Notes under the pieces: generated by a model
What the model was told of the DNA's origin: nothing
The model's input: only the letters and a program-made list of their open reading frames with translations
The model's database searches: none
Shown: positions 1 through 5,221 of the stretch, one piece after another
Layout of the letters: the number at the start of each line of letters is the position of its first letter
Position numbering within the stretch: position 1 is the first letter of the stretch
Assembly (NCBI GenBank): GCA_015232165.1
Contig: JADGAE010000153.1
Span: 1 to 5,228 of the forward strand
Origin: Nitrospirota bacterium
GTDB taxonomy: Bacteria; Nitrospirota; Thermodesulfovibrionia; Thermodesulfovibrionales; Magnetobacteriaceae
Direction: 5' to 3'
DNA length: 5,228 bases
Translations under genes and position numbers: made by a program

Positions 1-7
1 TGTGACA

Positions 8-51
8 GCGGAGGGGGTGGGGCACCCCGGCCACAAAACGCCCCTTTCTTT
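8..51. repeat. GC-rich palindromic repeat, probably a member or remnant of the family seen at 2640-2771 and 5120-5221
   Basis: GGGGTG (14-19) and CACCCC (23-28) can form a six-pair hairpin with a three-base loop. A little downstream, 39-51 (cgcccctttcttt) is the exact reverse complement of 5176-5188, which flanks the GC-rich hairpin at the end of the window. This suggests a related repeat in the opposite orientation. The hairpin is not followed by a T-run in either direction, so it is not a convincing intrinsic terminator. The 13-base match is partly low complexity, so membership in the same family is an inference. No open frame is supported in 1-205. Confidence 0.4.
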
Positions 52-96
52 CTTTACGGTCAAATGCGATTGCCCTGCCCCCTGGGCGTGGCGCTA

Positions 97-130
97 ACCT
101 TTTATTAAGGTCAATATTGTAAAATATAAA
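97..130 (+). promoter_or_regulatory. Possible promoter and operator ahead of the PPC/DUF296 gene
   Basis: This AT-rich stretch has two abutting inverted repeats: ACCTT-ttatt-AAGGT (97-111) and the perfect palindrome CAATATTG (112-119). They are followed directly by -10-like hexamers TAAAAT (120-125) and TATAAA (125-130). No good -35 box is spaced correctly; TTATTA at 102-107 is the best match for TATAAA. Palindromes abutting a -10 element are a common operator layout, so a repressor or activator could bind here. Both the promoter and the operator are inferred from sequence only. Confidence 0.3.
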
Positions 131-188
131 AGAGAAGAACACCGATTTCGTTACAGGGTTCGTTATTGGCAGATACACACACAAAAAA

Positions 189-195
189 AAGGAGG
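189..195 (+). promoter_or_regulatory. Strong ribosome binding site of the PPC/DUF296 gene
   Basis: AAGGAGG lies ten bases before the ATG at 206, after a run of A residues. It is a full Shine-Dalgarno match and fixes the start of the first gene. Confidence 0.8.
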
Positions 196-205
196 AACCA
201 AGGCT

Positions 206-640
206 ATGAAGTACCAGAGCGGCAGACCTGGCAGGGTATTTGTGTGCCGGCTTGCAGATGGCGAGGACTTGCTCAAGGCCCTCATACAACTGGCAACGGA
301 CGAGGGGCTTAACGCGGCCATGTTTCACGTAGTTGGGGGGATGAAGGGGGGCAGTATCGTCGTTGGCCCTCAGACGGAGGGGATGCCAATAAGCCCCGAC
401 TACAGAAAGATCGAGGAAAGCCACGAGGTGACCGGAATGGGCACGATCTTTCTACGGGATGATGTCCCTGCCATACACTTCCACGGGGCATTTGGCAAGA
501 AGGATAACGTAAGGGTCGGATGCCTGCGCGACTTCTCCGAGACCTTTCTGATCCTCGAGGTTATCGTCACGGAGCTTTTAGGCATCGACGCAAAGCGACA
601 GTTAGACAAACTCTCCGGCATGTATCTGCTGGAGGTATGA
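206..640 (+). CDS. PPC (DUF296) domain protein
   Basis: This 144-residue protein is essentially a single PPC (plant and prokaryote conserved, DUF296) domain, the usual size for stand-alone bacterial members. It starts with the typical GRVFVCRLADGEDLLKAL strand-helix. A glycine-rich segment follows (GGMKGGSIVVGP, 44-55), then SHEVTGMGTIF (72-82), the HFH metal-site motif (H91, H93) and a hydrophobic end, FLILEVIVTEL (114-124). In plants this domain accompanies AT-hooks and helps DNA binding; prokaryotic members form trimers, some with bound metal, and most have no known function. No AT-hook is present here. The position that is often His in the family's GHL motif appears to be Cys106 (GCLRD), so metal binding may differ. 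The start is set by a strong Shine-Dalgarno site. The gene lies eight bases before the DUF2339 gene, so the two are probably cotranscribed. A regulatory role is possible but unproven. Confidence 0.85.
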   Translation: MKYQSGRPGRVFVCRLADGEDLLKALIQLATDEGLNAAMFHVVGGMKGGSIVVGPQTEGMPISPDYRKIEESHEVTGMGTIFLRDDVPAIHFHGAFGKKDNVRVGCLRDFSETFLILEVIVTELLGIDAKRQLDKLSGMYLLEV

Positions 641-648
641 GTTAAACT

Positions 649-2643
649 ATGAAATGCCCCATATGCAAGTCGGACGTCAAACACCTGTCAAAGACATGCA
701 ACATCTGCGGTTGTGTCTACACCGAGGATGTCCTTAAGAGGATTGCCCACGTACTTGAGATCAAAAAGGAGCTTAACGGCGCCTTCGAACGTCTCAACAA
801 CATACAAGGCGTCCTTGGCAGACTCAACGCAAGAGTAGGCGGCCTCGAGGAGCTACTAAACGACGACCTGGTAACCCTCACCCGCATGGCTTCACCAAAG
901 GCTCAGACAAAGCCGGCTACGGTCACCCCGCCATCATCAGAGGAGGAACGAGAGCCTCCACCGGAACTATATCCGGAACCACCCCCCAAAGACCATGACA
1001 TATCGTCCCCGAAGCTACCACCGAAAGAACGACTCAAGTGGTCGCTCCCGGATTTCAAAAAACCCGAGATGGACTTTGAACTCAAGTTTGGTCAAAAGTG
1101 GCTCCTGACTATCGGCATCGTGACAATTGTATTTGGTGTTGCGTACTTCCTGAAATACTCCTTTGACAGGGGCTGGGTGGGTCCGGCAGGCAGGGTGGCA
1201 CTGAGCTATCTGTGGGCGATCAGTTTCCTTGTGGGCGGGGAGCTATTCAGGCGAAAGGGGCTGGAGATATTTGGCCTCTACGTCATCGGAGGAGGGATTG
1301 CGGTCCTCTATTTCTCAACGTTTGCAGCATTTAGCATCTACCACCTCTTTGACCAGGTCGTTGCCTTTGGCATCATGGTACTGATAACGGCCTTTGCCAC
1401 GGTCAGCGCCTTAAGGTACGACTCCAAGTGGCTGGCGGTACTGGGGCTTATCGGCGGATTCCTCACGCCACTGCTCCTGTCCACCGGCACGGACAACCAG
1501 ATCGCACTTATGACGTACATGACCGCCCTCAACCTTGCCCTCTTGATGGTCGCACTGTACAAGAAGTGGGACCTGCTCAACTACCTTGGGTTTGTTCTGA
1601 CCTACATACTGTTCACCGCCTGGGTTGTGCAGCACTACTCGGTAAGCAAATTCTGGCCGACGATCCTGTTTCTCAACGCCTTTTACGCAATCTACAGCAT
1701 GATCCCCTTTGCATATCAATTCCTAAAGTCCGGCCCTGGGCGGTTGCGCGCCTTCTACATAATATCGCCCAACTCCTTCATCGCCTTTGGCTTTAGCTAT
1801 CCGATGATCAAGGAGTATGCCTCCGTGGAGTGGGTCAGTGTGATATCGATTCTCTACGCCGCCGTCTTTGTGGCGATGGCCGCGCAGTTGCTCAAGCAAG
1901 GCAAGGAAAGCGAAAAGGCATTCATCGTCGTCATCGCCAAGGCCGCACTCTTTCTGATCATCACCATCCCCATACTGTTTTCAAGGCACTGGATAACTAT
2001 ATTCTGGTGCGCACAGTCCGTGACCCTCTTCTGGCTTGCCCTCAGGTTTGACAGCAAGGCCCTCACCTACAGCTCCTATGCACTCTTTGCGTTGGCAATT
2101 TACAAGTTCTTGTCCTACGACTATCAATACGCATTTAGCCTCTACATAGACTCCCCCTACGTAACGACTAAATACACGAATCTTATCGTGGAACGCTACA
2201 TAACCTCGGCCCTCGTCGTTGGCATCTCCTATGTCTTCTGCCATCTCGCCAAGAAGGCCATGCCGCACCGGGCAATCACGGACAGGACGCCAGTCGTCTT
2301 TGCCGTCATCGGCGGGGTGATGCTGTTTATCGTCTTAAACATCGAAACAAGCGCCTTTTTTCAATCCTACCTGCCCCAGGGAAAGTTTGCCGCCATATCG
2401 GTGTTGTGGAGCGCATTTGCGGCGGCGTTGTTGATCAGGGGCTTTGTGCGCAACAACAAGGCAATGCGGCATGTGGCCTTTGGCCTCTTTCTGGTTACGC
2501 TGCTTAAAGTCTTCCTCTTTGACATGTCCAGGTTCAGCACCCCTTACCGGATCATATCGTTCATAATCCTCGGTCTTGTGCTTGTTGCAGCGTCGTATCT
2601 ATATCACAACTACAAGGACAGGATCATAAAGAAGGAGTCGTAA
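649..2643 (+). CDS. DUF2339 polytopic membrane protein with N-terminal zinc ribbon
   Basis: This 664-residue protein has three parts. Residues 3-22 form a zinc ribbon with two CxxC pairs (C3/C6 and C17/C20). Residues about 28-77 are a probable coiled coil, and about 80-135 are a charged, proline-rich linker with several PPP runs. From about 145 to the end it is a chain of many hydrophobic segments. The membrane part opens with the DUF2339 signature FGQKWLLTIGIVTIVFG (147-163). It ends with the family's hallmark tail: KVFLFD (620-625), a short PYR segment (632-634) and a last membrane helix up to SYLYHNYKD (649-657). DUF2339 (COG5373) proteins are inner-membrane proteins of unknown function; the N-terminal ribbon and coiled coil are probably cytoplasmic. 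The start ATG is preceded by GGAGG (631-635) within the end of the previous gene, 13 bases away. The stop codon lies inside a dispersed repeat. The DUF3999 partner follows after four bases. Confidence 0.9.
   Translation: MKCPICKSDVKHLSKTCNICGCVYTEDVLKRIAHVLEIKKELNGAFERLNNIQGVLGRLNARVGGLEELLNDDLVTLTRMASPKAQTKPATVTPPSSEEEREPPPELYPEPPPKDHDISSPKLPPKERLKWSLPDFKKPEMDFELKFGQKWLLTIGIVTIVFGVAYFLKYSFDRGWVGPAGRVALSYLWAISFLVGGELFRRKGLEIFGLYVIGGGIAVLYFSTFAAFSIYHLFDQVVAFGIMVLITAFATVSALRYDSKWLAVLGLIGGFLTPLLLSTGTDNQIALMTYMTALNLALLMVALYKKWDLLNYLGFVLTYILFTAWVVQHYSVSKFWPTILFLNAFYAIYSMIPFAYQFLKSGPGRLRAFYIISPNSFIAFGFSYPMIKEYASVEWVSVISILYAAVFVAMAAQLLKQGKESEKAFIVVIAKAALFLIITIPILFSRHWITIFWCAQSVTLFWLALRFDSKALTYSSYALFALAIYKFLSYDYQYAFSLYIDSPYVTTKYTNLIVERYITSALVVGISYVFCHLAKKAMPHRAITDRTPVVFAVIGGVMLFIVLNIETSAFFQSYLPQGKFAAISVLWSAFAAALLIRGFVRNNKAMRHVAFGLFLVTLLKVFLFDMSRFSTPYRIISFIILGLVLVAASYLYHNYKDRIIKKES
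2632..2637 (+). promoter_or_regulatory. Ribosome binding site that supports the ATG at 2648
   Basis: AAGGAG lies ten bases before the ATG at 2648, inside the last codons of the DUF2339 gene. Later in-frame starts are poorer: the ATG at 2675 has only AAGG two bases away, and the GTG at 2738 and TTG at 2810 have no purine-rich site in front. The site therefore favours initiation upstream of the GC-rich palindrome, so the repeat would be translated. Confidence 0.55.
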
Positions 2644-2660
2644 GTACATGGACATAAATA
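2640..2660 (+). repeat. Dispersed repeat, copy 1: stop codon/ATG motif
   Basis: The 18 bases gtaagtacatggacataa (2640-2657) recur exactly at 5120-5137, and 20 of the first 21 bases match. Both copies contain the stop codon of the gene in front (TAA at 2641 and 5121) and a new ATG four bases later (2648 and 5128). Beyond the common part each copy runs into an AT palindrome. Here it is ATAAATA-t-TATTTAT (2654-2668). An exact 18-base match in the same place relative to two unrelated genes is unlikely by chance. Confidence 0.75.
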
Positions 2661-4132
2661 TTATTTATAAGGTTATGATTGAGAATTATGGGGTCAAGGG
2701 GACTTCTTCGTGCCCGGGGCGGCTCGCCCCTCCCCTTGTGGATGGGTCTGAGGGAGGGGGCGAGCCGCCCCTGGCATATAGGCAAAGCCCTCCCTTTTTT
2801 CCCTCTCTTTTGTTGCTGCTTGTGTGCCTGCTGCTGATTCCGGTGAGTGTCTCTGCCTTAACGCAGGCTGACTTTCAGTACACCGCTGAGATCAATGGCG
2901 TAACAAGGCCAAACACGCTCTACCGCATACACCTGACCCCGGAGGTATTGGACAAATGCAGCCCCGGCTGTAACGACCTCCGCCTGCTGGATAAGGACAA
3001 CAACGAGGTACCTTACGTCATCCTGCAAGACATCCTGCCCGCCGACAAGGTCGAGACCTACGCTCTGCAGATCACCCACTACAAGGCCGGCGACACCCGG
3101 GCGGACATCGTCATGAAGATGCCCAGGACGTACAAACCCGTAAGCACCATCGAACTATCGATTGCCGATCGCGACTTCAACAAGAAGGCCGTCCTGTACG
3201 CCAGCCGCAACGGCACCGATTGGGACTTTATCACACAGGAAGGCATCTACGACTTCACCTCCCAGGTAGACCTGCGCAAGACGAATCTACAATTTAGCGC
3301 CTCCGATTATCCCCTCTACCGGCTCATCCTCACCGACGCGGATGTGGCAACCGATGGCAGTCGACAAACAATCCACCTGAAGTACGACGGCCTGGACTTC
3401 TCCGCCTTTGGGGTCAAGAACAAGAAGGTCAGGATCAACGCCGTAACGGCCTCAACCACCGCAACGGCCAGGCAAAGGGTCGTATACGATAAAAAGGTCT
3501 TCAGCGACCTGCTTACAAAGCTCGATGACAGGAAAAACACCGTCTTTGTCGTTGAGAGTGCAGTCCCTGCCTCCTCCGCAACACTTGAGACCTCTAATCC
3601 CTACTACTACCGGAAGGTGGACGTTTACTACGCCATCCCTGGTCAGTCCGGCAGTTATTCCTACGGGTTTTATGCCGCACACTACGTTTACAGCTTCCCT
3701 TTGGTTGGCCAGGGGGCGTCAAAGGACTATTTCGACCTGCCTCCCAATCCGGGCAGGCAATACAAGTTCGTCGTAAACAATGCCAACAATCCGCCCCTGG
3801 TTGTAAAGTCAGTGACGCTTGGTTGGATCAAGCGGGACCTGTTTTTCGTGTCGTTAAAGGACTCCGGTGGTTATGTATTGTGTTTTGGTGGTAGTGGCCT
3901 GAAGGCTCCCCAGTACGACCTGGCGAGTTTTGTCAATCAGAACAATTACTTTGAGAGGCCCTTTGAATCTGTCGGCCCCGTTTCCGTAGCGCTTAATACG
4001 TACTACAAGCCCCCATCGCAGCACTTGAGTCGGCGCGTGGAAAAAACAATCCTCACGATAGTGATCGTCACGTTGGTAGCGCTAATCGGCGTCTGGATGT
4101 ACAGGCTCTCCGCAAAAGTACCGTGGCGATGA
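2648..4132 (+). CDS. DUF3999 family protein with signal sequence and C-terminal membrane anchor
   Basis: The frame encodes 494 residues. Residues 54-70 (LLLLLVCLLLIPVSVSA) look like the core and cleavage region of a signal peptide, with cleavage likely after A70. The next stretch, ADFQYTAEINGV (74-85), with LYRIHLTPEVLDK (91-103), LRLLDKDNNEVPYVI and later segments, matches the start of DUF3999 proteins. Residues 467-485 (TILTIVIVTLVALIGVWMY) form one membrane helix before a short basic tail. The bulk would therefore lie outside the inner membrane, anchored at its C-terminus. C104 and C108 could form a disulfide. DUF3999 genes commonly follow DUF2339 genes, as here, and their function is unknown. 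The N-terminus is odd: residues 1-53 are rich in Pro and Gly, come from a palindromic repeat, and make the n-region far longer than a normal signal peptide. The original start was probably nearer residue 50 before repeat insertion (inference). Confidence 0.8.
   Translation: MDINIIYKVMIENYGVKGTSSCPGRLAPPLVDGSEGGGEPPLAYRQSPPFFPSLLLLLVCLLLIPVSVSALTQADFQYTAEINGVTRPNTLYRIHLTPEVLDKCSPGCNDLRLLDKDNNEVPYVILQDILPADKVETYALQITHYKAGDTRADIVMKMPRTYKPVSTIELSIADRDFNKKAVLYASRNGTDWDFITQEGIYDFTSQVDLRKTNLQFSASDYPLYRLILTDADVATDGSRQTIHLKYDGLDFSAFGVKNKKVRINAVTASTTATARQRVVYDKKVFSDLLTKLDDRKNTVFVVESAVPASSATLETSNPYYYRKVDVYYAIPGQSGSYSYGFYAAHYVYSFPLVGQGASKDYFDLPPNPGRQYKFVVNNANNPPLVVKSVTLGWIKRDLFFVSLKDSGGYVLCFGGSGLKAPQYDLASFVNQNNYFERPFESVGPVSVALNTYYKPPSQHLSRRVEKTILTIVIVTLVALIGVWMYRLSAKVPWR
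2716..2771. repeat. Long GC-rich palindrome inside the DUF3999 reading frame
   Basis: The arms at 2716-2734 and 2752-2771 are reverse complements over 19 pairs with one extra G in the right arm, separated by 17 bases. Each arm also contains a smaller palindrome: GGGGCG-gct-CGCCCC in the left arm and its exact complement in the right. The same core with one added C (ggggcggctccgcccc) occurs at 5183-5198. The element is read in frame without a stop, encoding residues rich in Pro and Gly (about 23-43). In RNA it would form a very stable hairpin about 70 bases after the start codon. Confidence 0.85.
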
Positions 4133-4179
4133 AAAAAAGACGGTGACTGCATGACCTCAGTTGTTTGTGGTGCTACCCC

Positions 4180-4207
4180 TTGATCAATATATCGGTAAAA
4201 TTATATC
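4180..4207 (+). promoter_or_regulatory. Candidate sigma-70-type promoter for the ferredoxin-hydrogenase small subunit gene
   Basis: TTGATC (4180-4185) and TATATC (4202-4207) are separated by 16 bases in an AT-rich patch, between a gene end at 4132 and a gene start at 4386. Transcription would begin near 4214 and give a leader of about 170 bases. The stretch 4133-4179 before it shows no convincing terminator; the hairpins there are short and lack a T-run. Promoter assignment is from consensus similarity only. Confidence 0.35.
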
Positions 4208-4231
4208 GTTTAAGTAGTGATGAAGAAACTA

Positions 4232-4360
4232 TGGTCGGTCGGATTTACCACGGGTTATTTGAGCAGACATGGGGGTTGCCCATTGACTGCCTGGCCGACC
4301 AGCCCTTTGGCGTCTAACGGTGAGACAAGATCATAGCAAGACCCTTAACCTGTCCTGCTA
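4232..4360 (+). promoter_or_regulatory. Candidate structured 5' leader with three hairpins
   Basis: Three stems can be drawn. The first pairs 4232-4242 with 4291-4301 (11 consecutive pairs, two of them G-U). Inside it, GCAG (4263-4266) pairs with CTGC (4287-4290), and ATGGG (4269-4273) pairs with CCCAT (4279-4283). The inner stem stacks directly on the outer one on the 3' side, with a 20-base bulge (4243-4262) on the 5' side. The second is GTCT (4312-4315) with AGAC (4323-4326). The third is TAGCA...GAC (4334-4342) with GTC...TGCTA (4352-4360), with one A-C mismatch. I do not recognise a known riboswitch. The leader ends just before the ribosome binding site at 4374-4381. Confidence 0.35.
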
Positions 4361-4385
4361 CGGGATAGACTGTAGGTGAGGGGTT

Positions 4386-5123
4386 ATGTTTGAATCGTTT
4401 AAGGCGATGGGTTTTTTAGGTTCCCGCGGGATAAAGGATGTCGCAAATGCGCTGCCTAATGCCGTATTTCGCGGGTTACCGGAGATATTGGACATTCCCT
4501 GTCCCAACGCATGTTTCAGGTGTGCGGAGGTCTGTCCCACGTATGCGGTCATGGTCAATCCCGTCAGGATAGACCTGCGGCGGTGCCTCTTTTGTCCTGA
4601 GTGTGCGCGAGCGTGTCCGACGGGCAAGATCAGGTTCGGTAACAGCGTAGACCTTGCCACAACCAACCCTCAGTCGATGGTAATCACCGTGGAAAACAAG
4701 ACCCCCACCCTGGAGGCAGGCAACTTTAACCTCTTTAAGCGCTCTCTGAGCCTCTTCAACCTCTCCTCCGGGGGATGCAATGGCTGTGAGCTGGAACTGG
4801 CCGAACTATCAAACGTCAGGTATGACATTCAGCGCTTTGGCATAGACTTCACAACCACCCCGCTCCATGCCGACGCTGTGCTCATCACGGGGCCAATGAC
4901 GCAGAACATGGCCGCCGTTGCCGAGGATGTGCTGAGGGTTGTTCAACCGCCGCGGGTATTACTCCTCTGTGGTGCATGTGCATTTAGCGGGGGCGTATTT
5001 GTAGACTCCCCGGTTGCAAATCGCAGCGCGTTGGTCGGTCTTAAACCCGATCTGGGTATCGCAGGCTGTCCGCCCCATCCACTGGCGGTGCTACGCGGGA
5101 TATTGAGACTCCTGGGGAGGTAA
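4386..5123 (+). CDS. Fused ferredoxin and [NiFe]-hydrogenase/complex I small subunit (HycG/NuoB-like)
   Basis: The 245-residue protein joins two electron-transfer modules. Residues 39-78 are a two-cluster ferredoxin: C39, C43, C46 and C50-P, then C67, C70, C73 and C77-P. Residues about 115-245 are a small subunit of the NuoB/HycG/EchC family. It has GGCNGCE (129-135), the family's LITGPMT segment (166-172), GACAFSGG (196-203) and AGCPPHP (226-232). C131, C134, C198 and C228 are the expected four ligands of the proximal [4Fe-4S] cluster. The spaced CxxC, rather than the adjacent Cys pair of NuoB, points to the membrane-bound group 4 hydrogenase side. Known relatives pass electrons between a ferredoxin-like subunit and a large subunit; here the first two steps sit on one chain. 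There is no signal peptide or membrane helix, so it is probably cytoplasmic and docked to a membrane complex. AGGTGAGG (4374-4381) supports the ATG. No large subunit is seen within the 105 bases that follow. Confidence 0.85.
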   Translation: MFESFKAMGFLGSRGIKDVANALPNAVFRGLPEILDIPCPNACFRCAEVCPTYAVMVNPVRIDLRRCLFCPECARACPTGKIRFGNSVDLATTNPQSMVITVENKTPTLEAGNFNLFKRSLSLFNLSSGGCNGCELELAELSNVRYDIQRFGIDFTTTPLHADAVLITGPMTQNMAAVAEDVLRVVQPPRVLLLCGACAFSGGVFVDSPVANRSALVGLKPDLGIAGCPPHPLAVLRGILRLLGR

Positions 5124-5140
5124 GTACATGGACATAATTA
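5120..5140 (+). repeat. Dispersed repeat, copy 2: stop codon/ATG motif
   Basis: The 18 bases at 5120-5137 are identical to 2640-2657 and again contain the TAA of the gene in front. They are followed by the palindrome TAATTAATTA (5135-5144), in the place where copy 1 has another AT palindrome of different sequence. After that the two copies diverge until the GC-rich hairpin core. Confidence 0.75.
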
Positions 5141-5205
5141 ATTACTCACCTTACGCACAGGGCACAAGAAGAGGGAAAGAAAGGGGCGGCTCCGCCCCCC
5201 TTTAG
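5128..5205 (+). other. Short open frame carried by the repeat (25 codons)
   Basis: The ATG within the repeat opens a frame of 25 codons that ends at TAG 5203-5205, after encoding a Gly/Ser/Ala/Pro end from the GC-rich hairpin. GGGGAGG (5114-5120) lies seven bases before it, within the end of the previous gene. The peptide resembles nothing I recognise. It is listed because the equivalent ATG of copy 1 appears to start a real gene; here it is more likely non-functional. Confidence 0.15.
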
Positions 5206-5221
5206 AACCCCCTGCAAGGGG
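5176..5221. repeat. GC-rich hairpin repeat at the window end, possibly acting as a terminator
   Basis: GGGGCG (5183-5188) and CGCCCC (5193-5198) form a six-pair stem with loop GCTC, flanked by AAA and, after two further C, TTT. A second small palindrome follows: CCCC (5208-5211) with GGGG (5218-5221). The first hairpin is the same core as in 2716-2730, with one added C. Its position 60 bases after a stop codon would suit transcription termination, but only three T residues follow. The repeat may continue past the window. Confidence 0.6.

Noticed and set aside
903..1085. Reverse-strand frame of 60 codons rich in Ser and Gly
   Set aside because: It is the antisense shadow of the proline-rich linker of the DUF2339 gene; its composition follows from reading Pro and Glu codons backwards.
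1411..1796. Open frames of 102 and 122 codons on both strands within the DUF2339 gene
   Set aside because: They overlap a well-supported membrane protein frame, contain no recognisable domain, and have no ribosome binding site.
3452..3776. Overlapping alternative frames inside the DUF3999 gene
   Set aside because: The main frame runs without interruption from the family N-terminus to the membrane anchor, so these are shadows.
4142..4163. Possible terminator after the DUF3999 gene
   Set aside because: Only four-pair stems can be drawn and no T-run follows, so it does not meet the usual form of an intrinsic terminator.
4232..4301. tRNA-like or transposon-end reading of the long inverted repeat
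   Set aside because: No cloverleaf, anticodon arm or CCA-type end fits, and no transposase gene or target duplication is visible.
4220..4336. A 38-codon open frame starting MKKLWSVGFT in the leader of the hydrogenase-like gene
   Set aside because: It has no good ribosome binding site, resembles no known protein, and overlaps the region that can pair as RNA; it is more likely chance.
4358..4666. Reverse-strand frame of 102 codons across the start of the hydrogenase-like gene
   Set aside because: The forward frame has all the cluster-binding cysteines and a good ribosome binding site; the reverse one shows no family features.
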